From Parus major (taxonomy: Eukaryota; Chordata; Aves; Passeriformes; Paridae), in assembly GCF_001522545.3 (NCBI RefSeq), contig NC_031773.1, positions 41,616,333-41,680,332 on the forward strand: DNA of 64,000 nucleotides, read 5' to 3'. The notes under the pieces were generated by a model. The model had not been told where the DNA came from and ran no database searches. It was given only the letters and a program-made list of their open reading frames with translations. This document shows positions 24,739-39,018 of the stretch, one piece after another. The position numbers and the translations under genes are program-made. Position 1 is the first letter of the stretch. Each line of letters starts with the position of its first letter.

Positions 24739-26217
24739 TTAGCAATCACTAAACTACAGAAGTTTTTCAGAAGACTCCCATAATTTACAATTTCTGTATT
24801 GCAGTAAAGAAGTCAGTGACATTACTTCAGGAGTTGTCATCATCAAGAGTATTGTAATTTTAGAAAATTATTTCTATAAAGGCAAAACTTAACTCATCTA
24901 TTTTGCTCTGTTTTTCTTGAAACATTTTTTTTTAATATTGAGGAGGAAAATGCTCTGAGATTTCTTAATAGCTTAATCAATAAGAAAATTTAATATACGT
25001 AATAAGAAACCTCATGTTAAAATTATTTTCTATGGAGGAGTACTTTTAAAGAAAGCTTTCTTCACAGTTGTCTAATAACCTGTAATTCTTTGTGGCTTGC
25101 AGGAGTTTCAGAAGCCAGGACCTGAATCTACAATAAAATCACAGAACTGAAAATTCTTGTTTGATCTTTATAGCTGAGAGGTTTCCTAGTATTAATTAGT
25201 ACTACATATAATGTAAATAGTCTTATCATACTAATTTAAATATAGCAATATTTTTTAGCTATTAGATGACTAAGGAGATTTTAATGAGAACTCTCACATC
25301 AACATAAATTTACTTCACTCAGAAGTCAATATCCCATCTCCTAGCTAGAATTTGATAATGAAGCATTTTCATTAAAAATTATTAGAATTAACTTTCTTTT
25401 GAATAGAATATTCTAAGATTTAGGAGAGCTTGGGGAATTGGATCCTACAGAGCAATTCAGTCTGAAGTTCTACAGAATGCTTACAAAGGACTTCAGTGAT
25501 GGGTACTCATAATGACTGTCTTTGAAAGGACTGGAGAAAAAACCTCCAAATTTTGTCAGAGGGCTATTAATTCTTGTTTGACACGTATCTAAATATGTGC
25601 TCACTACATATGCAGGTCTACAAGCAGATGTGTCAAACTTGGGAGACCAGTATGAAAATAAAGTTGTTCTGACTCATATCAGTCTGTTGAAGAAAAACAT
25701 TCCCTTTGCACAGGCTTTTAGGAATAGAATGAAATTATAGGAGTCTGTAGTGAAATGGACCTAAATCCCAGGAGGAGTGAAATTATGTGTAATTACATCT
25801 CCTCTAAATGTCTTGCAAAAAAGTCTCAGTCACTTGGGGCTATGCTTAAAGATGAAGTAAGTCAATATTATTGTGTAAAACAGAGGGTGATTAAGAGTGT
25901 TTGGAAAGAATAAGATCTTCATCAGTCTTCCCATAGGAAAAAAAGGGAAAAATTTGAAAAATCACTCTTGCTTCATACATTGATGTATTACTTCCTTTTT
26001 TATTAATGAATAAGTAACATTTTCCCAGTGTTTCAGTAGACCTCTTCCCAGTGTTCTAAGTCATTGAAGAGCATCATCAAAAACATATCTCAAAATTGAA
26101 GAAATCCTCAAGCACTTTTTCACCTTTTCTCTCCAACATCCCTGAGGAATCATTTCCACTATATTTTTGAAAGAAACTTCATGATGCTCAACACCATTAT
26201 TATCACTATGGGCTTAT

Positions 26218-26475
26218 AATCACAGAATCACTAAGGTTGGAAAGGACCTCCAAGACCACAAATCCAAATGTTAATGCAGCCTCACCATGTTCACCCCTAA
26301 ACCTTGTCCCCAGGTGCCACAACCACATGCCTTTTGAACACTTCCAGGGGTGGTGATTCCACTACTTCCCTGGGCAGCCTGTTGAAGGGCTGATTACCCT
26401 TTAAGTGAAGAAATTTTTCCTAATATCTAATCTAAAAATCCCTTTGTTTGGTTCAAATTCCCACTGTATGGAGCT
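26218..26475 (-). mobile_element. CR1 LINE fragment (3' end)
   Basis: The plus strand begins AATCACAGAATCACTAAGG then TTGGAAAGGACCTCCAAGA, followed by CTTCCAGGGGTGGTGATTCC and CTGGGCAGCCTGTT, all antisense CR1 3'-end landmarks. About 260 bp, 5' truncated, in the same strand orientation as DCN and located in its intron 6. Confidence 0.92.
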
Positions 26476-28553
26476 ATACCATTCCAGTAAGCTTTATTAG
26501 AGTATAGACATTAATAATATTGGATGTGTAATGTGAATGTGCTCTTGGAGCTCATTCCTGCATGGAATCAGCAAAGTCTTTGTTGTGTTTACTTTAATAA
26601 GACTATTGTTTTTTCACTGAATCATTCTATAAAGGCTTTGGAAAGACTTAAGAGTAATTTTACAAAAGAAACAAACAAAAAGGACAAATACTGTACATCT
26701 ACTAGAATGCAAGGAAACTCAAAAGAGAATAAGCAATGGACCTCCACCAAGGTCTTGCATGAAGCACTTCACAGTTTAAAATTCCTGAACACAGAAAAAT
26801 TACCTGTTTCTAAAAGCTTACCTGTGCTTTAGGGCAGCTATTAGACTGTCAAGCTTGGGTTGGTATGAACAAGGTTCTCTGACCCTGTGCTAATATCTCT
26901 GAAAACTTAGACATGTAAATAAGAGCTGGGTTATTTACACAGGGCTGGAGCTGTTCCATAGCCCCCTCCTTTCCTCATCTGTTTTGTTTTGTGTAATGTT
27001 CTCCTTGTTCACCAATCTGTGCTCTTCCTTACCTTTCACCTTTGCAAAAAAGCATCTCTGACCATGCCTAGGTTACCTGCTTAAAGCACAGGGTGGAGAG
27101 TGGTTTAAAACTTGGAGCCTGCTCTGAGCAGCTCACCATTTCCACATCGTGGCCAACAGAATATCTTGTTGCTCCACACAGTACAGCCACAATAGAAGCA
27201 GCCCAAGCTTAGATATTTTTAGGAGTCCATTGGCGCTTGCTGTTTAAAACTTTATGTCTAAAGCCAGACTTCTGACAGTGTTGTCCATGTGACTCTGCCT
27301 GTGGTGTTGTCCATGTGTGAATGAGAAAAACAGAAAAACTGTGTCATCTGCAGGACAGCTCACATGCCCCACATTGCCTCCAGTAGTGTATATTACTCTC
27401 TACCTGAGTAGCTATCATCGTGTTCTGGATTTGGAAGTTTTCTTCATAATTTCTCTGAAAAATGTTATATTCTATATCAAGCCTCTGTAACAAACAGTAT
27501 CTGCTTCATAGTCCTCTAATCCATACTTATAATATAGTATTGTCCTTTTCTAAAACCTAGGACAGGCTGTTATTTTTTGAGTCTGTGATAAAATATTAAC
27601 ATAAAACATAAAGTGAAATGTCTTAATTTATAAACTCTGGAAAGCTGTTCTAAGCTTTATATCTTGCACTGATTTTTGTTTTCTGACATCCTGATGACAA
27701 GCAGATTAAGATGAAAATCTATTAATTAGATCCAGTAATCTGTTTAAAAGCCTGATTATCAATCTTTTTTGAAACTATTTTAATAGTAAAATTTTAAAGT
27801 ATTAAATTTGAAAATTACTTGTAGCAAAAGCTGGTTTTACTCTGCTGCATGTTTTTTGATGTGAATGGATTCACAAATCATTCTGTATAAAGGCTTTTTG
27901 GGAATTGTTCTTTTATTTTCCTACAGTTAGAGAAACTTACTAAACAACAGTCACAGATTAAGAGTCACTCTGACAGTAATAATTTTTCAATTAAATTTTA
28001 TGATTTTTTTTTTTCTTCTTAGTCATGTTCCAGTATTCACTGCAGACTTGCCTTTCCTGAGAAACAAAGGAACCATTGTTGAAAGAAGTTTTGATTCCCA
28101 TGTACTTTTTTCTCAGTTTTCAGGCAAACTGCATGAGCATTGCCGTGTTCCAAGAAAACTGCATGAACCAAAGATGGACATGCAATGAAAGAAACAAAAG
28201 TCTAATTGTTATTTTTTGTTTGTTTGTTTGTCTGATTGGGTTTTTGGGCTTTTTTTGTTTTGTTTTCCTTTCAGGAGGTTTTTGTTTGTTTGCTTTTTGT
28301 AAATCAAATAAACAGTTGTCCTGAGCATATAGCACTCATAATTGAAAACAGATAAAAAGTTTTGTCAGGAAAATAAAAGAAGTGTTTGTTCTTTTCCATC
28401 AGTACACAAATCCTTAGAAGCTTTTCCTGCTAAGCTATGATTATTTCAATGATTCTAATACTCATGAAGCCCAGACTGATGTTTTATAATTGTGTGTGTG
28501 ATGATTGCAATTTTAACTAATATTTCATGTGAAAAGAATAAATTAATTCTTAC

Positions 28554-28647
28554 TTTGCCAAGTTGGTGAGTCCAGAGAGACTTTCAGCATCAATTTTGCT
28601 GATTTTGTTGCCATCAAGATGAAGTTCAGTAAGGGATGGAGGAAGGC
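28554..28647 (-). CDS. DCN: Decorin exon 6 (residues 218-247)
   Basis: 94 nt. Acceptor CTTTCAG ends at 28648; two bases complete Gly217. It reads [19 protein letters not shown] then [10 protein letters not shown], one leucine-rich repeat plus flanks, and ends with two bases of the Lys248 codon before a GTAAGAA donor. Near-identical to the family sequence. Confidence 0.97.
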
Positions 28648-29810
28648 CTGAAAGAGAGAACACCATCAAGTTACTTTTTATTAAACTAGATTCTTATATT
28701 TTTAAAAAATACTTGTACTACACCAAGGCCCTTTCACAGCTGACGAAGGATTTTTCTGAACATGCCAATGAATGATTCACTAAATGAAATAAAGAACTTT
28801 CACAATCAGGGAAACTGAAAACAATTAGTAACAATTTATTTAGTATGAAATAAGACAAAGCTCCTAGAGTCATTATAAAACAGTTAAATCCTGAAAAATA
28901 CCTAAATTAAATTCTTCTTATTTATTACTACTAGCCTTCATGATTATGTAAATGGGACATATAAAGAGCTCTCATTTTGACCAGACTATCCACATACATA
29001 AATGTGCAAATATGTGGCACCTAGATATTTGGCAAGAAACAGCAGTAGAAAATGCAACTGTAAGTATGAAGCAAAATAATTTTATTGTTGTTTTAGTTAG
29101 AGTGCATACTAGTTTACAAATTCTGTTTATCAGGAAAAAAAAGAGAAAACATATTTTACCTATCTGAGGTCCCTCAAAAGAACATCCAAAACAGGAAATA
29201 TGGGAAGGAAAAAAATAACAACCAGTATTAACTTTCAAAAATTTTCAAAACAATCTGTTGGCTGAAGTATGAATAAATTGAATATAATTCCCTGTGTATT
29301 GGAACCATTCTTGTTTGTTTGTTTTGTTTTTAATAAATTACAATGAAATTGTTCTTATTTTGTAGGAATTTTCAATTAAGTACTTTGAAAAATAGCAAAG
29401 ATTTCTGTTTTGTTAGAGGTGAAGTACTTTTGGCTTCAAACCCATAGATTTTTGAAGGGTTGATTTTATGTTTGTACAACTTCAGTTAATTCTGCATGAA
29501 TTTACAATTGTGTAATGTTAATCAGGCTCAATAACCAGGCTTGGAGGCTGAGAACATTCTTCCATGTTATATTTCAGCGATGAGACAAGGAGAGCAAAAT
29601 AACAAAAAATGACATTTTACAGTGCACCTCTCATGGAGCTTCTTGTAACCAAAAGCCAAAATTTTCCAAACTAATAAAAATCACCTGGTCTAAAAGTAGA
29701 TACTTTGAGGACAGACTCAAAAATCTTCCATAATATTTTTTTTTCCAACTGAGTGGAAGTTACCTCATTGTACCCATGCAAATCTCTGAAATACTAATTT
29801 TATTTCTTAC
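28648..29810 (-). other. DCN: DCN intron 5
   Basis: About 1.16 kb of AT-rich DNA between GG|GTAAGAA and the exon 6 acceptor. No element recognised. Confidence 0.9.
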
Positions 29811-29924
29811 CCTTTGGGATGCTTGTGATGTTGGTGTCTGCGATGCGGATGTAGGAGAGCCTCTTCATCCCCTGAAAAGCTCCGTTTTCAATGCCTGAGC
29901 TCTTGATTGGGTTGGTGCCTAGTT
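29811..29924 (-). CDS. DCN: Decorin exon 5 (residues 180-216, collagen-binding repeat)
   Basis: 114 nt. Acceptor GTTGGCAG; two bases complete Glu179. It reads [18 protein letters not shown] and then [25 protein letters not shown] is the decorin segment implicated in type I collagen binding; the key Arg and Asp are R205 and D208. N210-I-T is the first N-glycosylation sequon (human N211). All are retained. Confidence 0.97.
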
Positions 29925-30112
29925 CTGCCAACAAAACATGGTTGTGAGCTGTGCTGCAGTGGGAGTACCTATATTCTTCAGGTCAAAGCTAATTTGGAGT
30001 ACAATTTATTGGGACAGTTGTTGGTTTTCTACATATAATCACTGATCAAACTAAAAAAAAACATCTTGGAAAAACACTCAGATGTGTTTGTTACAATTTC
30101 TCATGCTCATAC

Positions 30113-30326
30113 CTAAGACAATCACTTGATTCAATCCGTTAAAGACAGCTTTCCTCAACTTGGAGATCTCATTCTCATGAGCCCGTATCTCCTGGAGAGA
30201 CTTTGGCATGTTTTCTGGGAGTTCCTTCAGGTTGTTCTTGGACAGGTAAAGCCTTTCCAGTTTCTTCAGAGGAGCAAAAGCTAATGGGCTTATTTTGCTG
30301 ATTTTGTTGTTGACAAGGATCAATGC
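30113..30326 (-). CDS. DCN: Decorin exon 4 (residues 108-178)
   Basis: 214 nt. Acceptor ACTCCACAG; phase 0 entry with [17 protein letters not shown], then [17 protein letters not shown] and [20 protein letters not shown], ending NQVIVL with one base of the Glu179 codon before GTATGA. It covers roughly three leucine-rich repeats. Reading through the donor would seem to drop a Glu; correct splicing restores VLELGTNP, so the repeat is not shortened. A short intron (29925-30112, 188 bp) follows. Confidence 0.97.
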
Positions 30327-33300
30327 CTGTGGAGTAAAAATCAAGATCTCAGATGATCAGGAGGGAAATTACTTTGTGGTGAAACATTTTAAAATTATTA
30401 TTATTATTATTTTCTAATGCCTTTAGAGGTCTTCTGATGACAAATTTGGTGAGCTGAAGAAAATGCAATACAGTACTAAAAACAAATTATAAACTTCTGA
30501 GACAGTGAAAGACAAGTCTTATAGAACAAATACAAGTGTTACTTCATTTCTGAGACTGCAATGCAGCTTCTGTTAGCATCCATAATTTATGTGCAAGAAT
30601 AAGTACAATCATTGCATTTGAAAGCTGTGAAGAACAAGACAGTCACAAAAGAAAAATAAATTCTATGTGATTTTTTTTCCTGATTTTGTTTATCCTAAGG
30701 ATACTGTTACCCATCATCACACAAACCATTTAACCAGTTTCTCCTGAACAGGAAATTCTATTACTTAATAGAGTGAAGGCACAGCCCAGCTTAATAAAAA
30801 TATACATAACTTCACCTTGTTCCTCTTAGTCTTATAAAGCTGCACTTACTAAATTTCTGACTAATAACAACCTTTTTTTTTTTTGTTTTTAGAGATATAA
30901 GGTATCTTTTTGGTAAGCAAAACCTTGTATGGAAGTGGGAGAATCTGAAGTGTCACGCTCCAAGTCCTGCAGTTGGGAATCATGGACCATACTCTCTCCT
31001 CCCTGATGGTGCCTAATCCAGCTCTCACAGCTGTGATATCTAGGCTCAGGGTAACTCTGAGAAGATTATCTCTCTATACAGCCAGGGGAGAAAGGCCTCC
31101 ATGAAAGCACTGTCATCTGTAATAAATCTCTGCATGTCTCTGAAATCTGACATTACTTCTAAATCTCATAGATTAATTAACCATGACACAAAAAGGGAGG
31201 TCGCATTACTGTCAGGACATAACACAGTAATGGAGAGTATTTCAGATATAATAGATACTTGGGTGACTCTTATAATTCCATCTGTTTGCTATCTACTTAT
31301 CAGATTTACTGCATGTTTGTGCAGTGGATTAGGTAGAAAGGGCCATATAAATATTGACATAATATCTACTTATATTTATTACTAGGGCATCTTTTTTCAC
31401 CACCTCCATTATGCTAGTTTCAGAAACAGAAAACAAAAGTTGTTGTAAATACTATAGTGAACATTCAGGGCATTTTCACACACTTTCATTATTTTCAGAA
31501 TTACATTTTAGTCTGTTTCTTGGAGGAAAATGGAGTGTCCAACTTATTCCATGACCAGTTAAGTATTAAAACAATGACAAGACTGTCAGCCTCTGTGACA
31601 GCACCTCTCCATCATGGAAACGTGAAAGGGAAGTGGGCAGATTAAAATGGTGATGTGTTTTTCCCCTGCTGGGCTCCCCTTGCAGATCTCCCTGAGCAGA
31701 GGCAGCAGTGTGTACTGTACATGGCTTCACTGAGTGCATGTAAAGCTGAACATATCTGGTTTTCATTTATATGTTAGCTAGAAACAACTCATTTGCAAGA
31801 GGAGGTAGAAGAGGTCACCCACAGTTCAGCAGAGTATTTCCCTAACAATAAGCCTATCCCAAAATAAATATGTTGGTCAGTGGAAGCTGTGGCCCCAACT
31901 CATCTATTTGGGCCTGTATTACAAAATCTGACATGAAAACACATGGATACACATTGGAAGTGGTTTTCTGATTCATGATTGCCAGAATTGTGATACAGAT
32001 GTAGATTATGCCCATAGCAAAATTCAGGTACTCGTGAAGTATTAGGACATGGCAAACAATCCACTTACTTAAAAGTGATACAGTTGGAATTGTGCCATTT
32101 AGGATCTTACATTGTTTTCAGTTCAATAATCAAATGTGCTACTTCCTTTGACATTGTTCCCTAATTTTATTAATTTCACCATGTATTTCTTTTCCATAGA
32201 TCTCTAAGATCTTTTCCACAGATCTCACTCAATCAGTTTGGGCTCATGTTATGTGTATTTGAAATTTTTATTCTATGTTTTGCTTTGTACTGGCTAACCA
32301 TTTGTTTCAGCTAAAAGTCTGCAATTTTTTTAATTTCTTTTAATTTTGTTACCTTTTAAATAAAAAAAAAGGCAACATTAACTACAGCTGACAATTTGGT
32401 GTGAAATATTTCTTGATGGAAATAGGCAGGCATATATTCAGCTAGGCACTGTAAATATTCTCTGAGTAGCTGACTGTTACATCTCTTCAGAGTGGAACTG
32501 ATACCTCTGACCAAACCCAGAATTATCTAGGTACCTTGGATTAATCTGTCATGTTTTTCCAGTGCTTTCTCCTGAATATGTTAACATTATCTTGGGGAAA
32601 CACAGAGAATTGTTGTTTTATTCAAACACTCAAGAAGTCTCTCACTTAGAAATGATGGTGTTCTATCAGAGTTATGTATGAAAACACTAACTGCACAGTG
32701 GGAAGGTGTGTTTGCTGGTATAAGGTGGGAAAGTACCCCAAGTCAGAGTTTACATCTTTTTCTGTACCAGAACATTATTTCCCACTTAGACCCCTCTCTG
32801 CAAGTCCCTCCTCCCAGCATTTTAAACCTGCATGTTTTTCCCAGCGTTGTGCAGCTGTAAAGAAGGAAAAATAAAGCCACACACTACAGTGTGTGAGAGA
32901 CATTTTACTGTCTCCCAGAGCAACAACAAATGATGAGGATAACACACCAGAGTAGCACCTGGCAAGCCACAGCCCTGGATTCCTTTCCCACTTCACAATA
33001 CCTCTATTATACGCCATACTTAAAGAACTAAGTTATTAGCCTTGCAGCAATGGTGTTTACTTTCCTCAGAATGTGTCCCACATGGTTTGCATGTAACAAA
33101 AGCTAAATCAAACCAAAATAAAGTAAAATTAAAAACTCAGGGGATTTAGAGGTCAACGAAAACAGGAACTAGGGGACAAAAACCTAGGGAAAACATCTGC
33201 AGGCAGTGTTGCAGAGGAATGGATCTTAGGCAAAAACAGGTCACATGGACCAGCTATCCTGAATAAAGCCCAGATGGCATGATGGGACATTACAATCAGA

Positions 33301-36300
33301 GTGTTAAAGGACAAATGAAATTTTTTACAGGGCAAGAAGTACTTGGAGAAAAAAATAAGGGTCATCCTGAAAGTGCTCAGAGTGCTGGAGCCCTTGGTCA
33401 CAAACATCATTTGCAATGCTGCTGTTATGAAATAATTTGACAGCAATGACAGCCTAGAACAAAGGTCACAGGAACTGCTGCTTTTATTTGAAAATCTACC
33501 TTCTTCTATACTTTTCACTTTTGGAGGAAAAAAGATATTTAATTTAGAATAAATATTCTCCCTAAGACCTACCTTCCTCCTCCCCCCAAAAAAGTTGAAG
33601 GACATCACGAATTTACAATATAAAAGACTGAGCCTATAAATGTACAGCTTTCAACGTGACCTGGTGTGGGTGCAAAAATATATGTCCTTAAGTGAAAAAA
33701 AAGGCAAGAAGAAAGAAAAAGTAATGATACAAAAATACATCAAGTATTAATGTATCAGTTTGTTAGGTTTTGAAGTGTCATAGCAATTTCCCATGGATTA
33801 GAGAAAATACAAGTTCCATCCTCATTTTCCTGAGATAAAGCTTTTTCCCTTTGTCATAGTATAGCATGTAAAATGCACTGTAAACATTGACTCAGTTATA
33901 ATATTGCACCACCTTATCATGACCAGCAGTTTAAGTGCTCAGAGAGGGAAAAAAAGCTTTGCTCCAAAGATGACTTTCTTTTTTAGTGAAGCATCTCTGG
34001 TATTTTTGTAGTCAGGAGAAAAAATGAAAACCACTGTATGACAGGAATAGATGCTGGCTATGTTGAAGTCAGTGGGAGTCTGGCCATTTAGCTCCCTCTG
34101 ACCTGGTTTCCACCTCAAATATTTATTCCCAAAACAAAAAGGAGGATTCACAATTCAGGAAAATTTTGGAACCCTTGTTGGCAGGCTTTTGTCAAAATAC
34201 ACCCTGACAAACTTCAGAGGCAGCTTGTGGCAGTCAGGTTGGAATTAACATAGAGTTGTTCTTGCTGTTACTGAAACTTCCAATTTTTGCCCTGTCTAGG
34301 GGTGGGAAGCAGGGAATTAAATTTTCTGGTGCAATTTCAATATATGAGAATCTCAGGAGACTGTTCTGAGGGGTTTCAATGCCCATTCATCTTAATTTAG
34401 CATAGTTTGAAGTGAGAGCCTTGCCAAAACCAGAATTAAAATGGAAAATTACCAGCAAACTTTCATCAGCCATATTGCATAGTGATACACCTGTTTTGCC
34501 AGCTGGGGATGGTGCTCTTATCTAACATCAATTCTTTACTGATGCATGCATCCTTCAGGGTTTAAACTGAAAAGTCAATCCCTGACCCTGTGGAATTTCT
34601 TTAATTTCCTGGGTTATGTATTTCATTATTACCTGTTTTTTATTACAGTTCTGCTAGGAACAGTTATATCTTAAGAACTTTAACCTCAGGAGCCAGGCAT
34701 CCCAATAAAAATAATAACAAAATTCATTCCTTTTGTTTACCTTACGTTTTCAGTTAAGTCATACTTATAACCTGGACACAGAGTCAAGGTTTTCTTCCAA
34801 ATTATTAAGGATGTATTTACATTTATGTAAAAACTAAAAAGCCAAACATCCCAAAAACAAAGCAAATCAAACAAACACAAACTCTGAAAAATCAGAACTT
34901 GACATTCTTCTCTAATCACCCAAACCTAGGATCAAGAGGACATAGCTAAGAAAAGCAAGGAAAAAAGGATAACATGGAAGCAATAGAGATGAATGAATTG
35001 TGAAGGAAGGAGATGTCAAAGAAGGAACAGCCTTTCAGTACAAACAAAAGAAGCCTGTGGAAAGCACTTTGATCACATACACAGGACCTTGTTGAATAAT
35101 CTCACAAAGCAAAGGAGCCTGCTGCAGACCTAGTTTGCCTGGCCTTTGAGCTCTCACTGGTACCACTCAAGCAACAGGACTTGCACATACCATGAGGTGG
35201 TTCTGCATTTTCCTTTTTCTTTCAACTCTGTCCTTGTCTACTGTGACAAGAAATTTTGGTCATTCATTAAATTTATTACAGTGGATCTGATTATTTTTAT
35301 TGTTATATTCTATACAAATTTCCTTTTATTTTTTTTTTTTTTGTTAGCCTAATATGCCGACTCTCTCTAGAATTTTAAGGACCTCAAAATGTTTTGTTCT
35401 GTTTTCTTCCTCACATGAAAAAATCTTTACCCATTGTACAAGAAAAACGTTTCCTGTGTACATGGTCTGTTTTATGCTCATTTCTGTGGAAAATCTCATT
35501 GTGTCTTAAGCACAATGCAAAGGTGAATATGAGGAGATGAAAATTCTCTAAGGGAGTGCTGTATTTCAGAAAAAATAACTTTTTGTTTCCCCCTCTGAAT
35601 ATTTGTTAGAAACCTAAAGCTGCACCTCAGTCCTGCCACTGATGATACCAAGAAATGGGTTCAGAGGTAGAACCTGGACAGAGTTATCTGCCTTTGTTTT
35701 TTCACAATATGATGGTGATTACTGATTCTTCATTCTGTGATTTACAGACAGTAAGGGTTTACTTAACTTCTTTTCATGCCTGGGAAAAGGAAACTGAAGC
35801 TGTAATGAGTCATCAGAAGACTGGATGATTAAATTAATTTTTGGATCTCTGGAGGTTTTCGGAATCTCTGAAAGGTTTTCTTAGATTTTTCTTCAGGTTT
35901 TTTTTTTGGTTTGGTTTGGGTGTTTGTTTTTTTTTCTTGTTTTGTTTTTGAAAAAAAGGATGGCATGAAATTTTCTATTGCCATATGTTGTTTTTTCACT
36001 TGCAATTACTACAGAGTTTCAGTTTTTCTGCCTGCACATTTAGTGTTGATAATCCTCTAGTGTGGCTACAGTCATAACTTTAAATTCAAAACTTAAATCT
36101 TTTATCTCTTAGGTCCTTTGCTTCAGTTCAAACGATTTGGGTTTAGCATTTTTGCATGTACAGCCATGGATTTGAACAGTTCTGCTAGCTTAAATTAAGT
36201 AAAGTTCCATTTGATTTCAGGCCAATAGTGCACTCATCTTCTTTCACTGTACTAGCAGTGTGCCAATTGAAAAATTCTTGTTGGAGAAGCATGCAGTCAC

Positions 36301-37835
36301 TATTCTGTTGTTTGTGCTGTTCTTATAGTGATCTAACACAGAGCAGTTTCTTTCATCTCTTTCTCTAGGTGCCAGACATTCTGCTGCTTTGCTTTGGCCT
36401 TTCCACACAACCTGCAACTCCGTGTGCTGTTTGTGTAGGCTCCTCCTTTAATCTGCATGAGGGTTTACTCATGTAGTATTTTGGATTCTTTATTGTGTCC
36501 ATGGGGTCAAAGTACTGAACTCCATCCAGAAATGTCAGTCTGCCTGGAAAATTCTGACAGTTTCATAGAAATAGAGTCTTTCTTTCCTGGCTTTTCCAAT
36601 ACCTTTCCTGTCTGACTTTTTTGCCACAGGTCTAAGTCATAAGCAAGTTTTTTTAAATAAAATCAGACAGTTTTCTGAAACTGTGAAACTCAGTCCTCAG
36701 CTCTCAAAAAATAGTCTTCAATTTTTCCTCTAATCTCTCAAGCCCTGTGCTAAAAAAAACAAAACCAAAAACACACAAACAAACAATTTAAGTTTTCAAA
36801 TAGAGTGAAGTCTCACTGTGTTTTTATAGCACAACATTAATAGTTTAGACACTTTTTCCTAGATAATTTAAAACAATAAAAATGTCAAGTGCACTGTAAG
36901 TGTTGACTCTGATTTCTTGGCAGAAATCTATTATTTGCAGGTAAATATTCCTTTAGTTGCATCCTCTTCAAAGCGCTTGCCTTATTTCCACAACTGCAAA
37001 TTTTAGCTTGTCTTGGGAAATCCACTTGGGAAAATTCTCAATACAAAGAATATTTTGGTAGGTTCTAATTTCTCTTTCATCTCCAGCTCTGGGTACTCCA
37101 GTGATGTGTATTATAAGCACTTTTGTACTGAAAGGGAAGCCATGAGCAAGTTACAGGTAACTCCTTTTTTTTCTCAATGCCTGTTCTGTTTGTAGCCCCA
37201 GCTGAACCTTAGGTTCAACCCAACTTATTCATTAAAATCTCTTCTAAAACTAATACACTTGTGGTTGATGACAGCTATAAGAATTAAGAAAGTATTTTAA
37301 TGGATTATTCAAAAGCAATACAAACTGTATAAACTGCTATTTTTTTCAAGACCTGTTAAAATTGGGGTTTAAAGAACTGTTTCCTTATGTGAGCACTTCA
37401 TGCAAAAGGCTAACTGCAGTTTCTCTTTTTATATTTTGAAACAATAACACTGTTAATTTTTGTAAATCTTTTTTTAACAGAGTACAAGAAAGTTTAGTAA
37501 TGTCTAAGAAATTTTTGATTATCACACTGTAAAGTCTGATATTAACCCAAGCCCTGTTTCTCAGGAAATAAGATTAAAAAGCACATGCACTTCATATATG
37601 TATCTCACATCCTCATATATCTTTAAAATAAATGTCATAATAGAGCTCTGTCAACAACAATGCTTTTGAGTTTCACCTTCTAAAAACGATACTCCCTCTG
37701 AAAAATATTAAATTGAAAGTTGGGGAATGGGAATCATTCCCAGTTATTACACAGGAATGCTCCTGCTGAGAGCAAAGATGGTGCCTAGTTACATAAACAT
37801 ACTGCATGACTAAATTATTATTTTGGGGAGAAGAT

Positions 37836-37888
37836 TACAGAATTGTAGAATAGTTTGGGTTGGAAAGAGACCTTGAGAGAATCATTAT
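37836..37888 (-). mobile_element. Short CR1 3' tail
   Basis: TACAGAATTGTAGAATAG then TTTGGGTTGGAAAGAGACCT and TGAGAGAATCAT match the antisense CR1 3' terminus. Only about 50 bp, so subfamily cannot be judged. Confidence 0.8.
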
Positions 37889-38859
37889 TTGCTCTTGAGT
37901 AAACCCAGGAAAATTGCAGTTTTGAAGGTTATTCGTTAAAATTTATATTAATGTATGATTTCCAGTGGTCCCTAAGCATGCACTGGGTACTTTTCTGAGT
38001 AAGCCAAATAAATAATTTTTTCCCTGAGGAGTTACTTATTTAATTCACTATTAAATTGTATCTATTATAAAAAAAGAAAAAGAAAAAACAAAAACCAAAA
38101 CAAAACAAAATAAAGAAAACCCCTCAGAGTTAATTTCAATGAGATAAAATAGTTCACAGCAGCAAAACTCAGAGCAGAATGTGTAATTGAGACCTGGACC
38201 AAATGCCAAGTGGGTAGAAGTCACTGGGAGCAGTGATTTTCATCTGCAATACCATGCTCTGACTCATTTAAGGCAGTGTCATGAAGAATGATTGCCAAAA
38301 GATTCATTTCACTGATAAGAATTTTGTCTCTTTTAGCACCTCATAGATAATCTTCATTGAAAACACAGAACTTCTTTCCAAGGTGGAAGAAACCCAAAAC
38401 AAATGGGCAGGAATTACAGTGTCAAATCTGTCCTGTAGCCAAAGAAGGGAATTTCAAAAAAAATCTGGGGAACAATTATTTCATTCTTAAACCTAGACTA
38501 CTGAAATGTGATGTGTAAGAACGTGTTTTGTTCACTTTAGAGGTTACCTATGGAACTAGGTCAAGTACAGACACTTGCACTAAAATTAGATGACATCAAC
38601 CTCATCATGATTCACTCATGCAGATCCCTTTGAATGGACAGTCTGACATTCATACACTTTCAAAATTACCTTACTGAGGTGGCATTGAAACAAATATTTA
38701 AGAGGGACTTTGGAAGAAATTAAAAGAGGTAAAATTTTATAGGATTTGCTTTCCAAGTATGAGTAGTTGACTGCAGGTCCTCATTTGAAACAGTGATTTT
38801 TTGGGTGATGATATTGGAAACATTAATGGAAAAAAGTGGGACTTGGCTTCTTGTTTTTA

Positions 38860-39018
38860 NNNNNNNNNNNNNNNNNNNNNNNNNNNNNNNNNNNNNNNNN
38901 NNNNNNNNNNNNNNNNNNNNNNNNATAGAATAGAATAGAATAGAATAGAATAGAATAGAATAGAATAGAATAGAATAGAATAGAATAGAATAGAATAGAA
39001 TAGAATAGAATAGAATAG
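38860..39018. repeat. (TAGAA)n/(ATTCT)n pentanucleotide array with a 65-base N gap
   Basis: N at 38860-38924, then about 94 bp (38925-39018) of uninterrupted TAGAA units, nearly 19 copies. Since DCN is on the minus strand, its pre-mRNA carries (AUUCU)n. The array's left edge is inside the gap, so the full length is unknown. Confidence 0.95.

Larger units (their letters stand above)
23952..28553 (-). other. DCN: DCN intron 6
   Basis: About 4.6 kb. It contains the (GGATTTTT)n array with an assembly gap (24575-24738) and a CR1 fragment (26218-26475). The rest is AT-rich and unclassified; the ORF at 26524-26832 has no recognisable domain. Confidence 0.9.

Noticed and set aside
24516..24783. ORFs with repeating NPKIQKSK or FLDFWIFG units as possible repeat proteins
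   Set aside because: They are translations of the 8-bp tandem repeat and run through the N gap.
30078..30112. Apparent missing glutamate and novel tail at the end of DCN exon 4
   Set aside because: The GTATGA donor leaves one base that joins exon 5 to make GAA; the repeat is intact.
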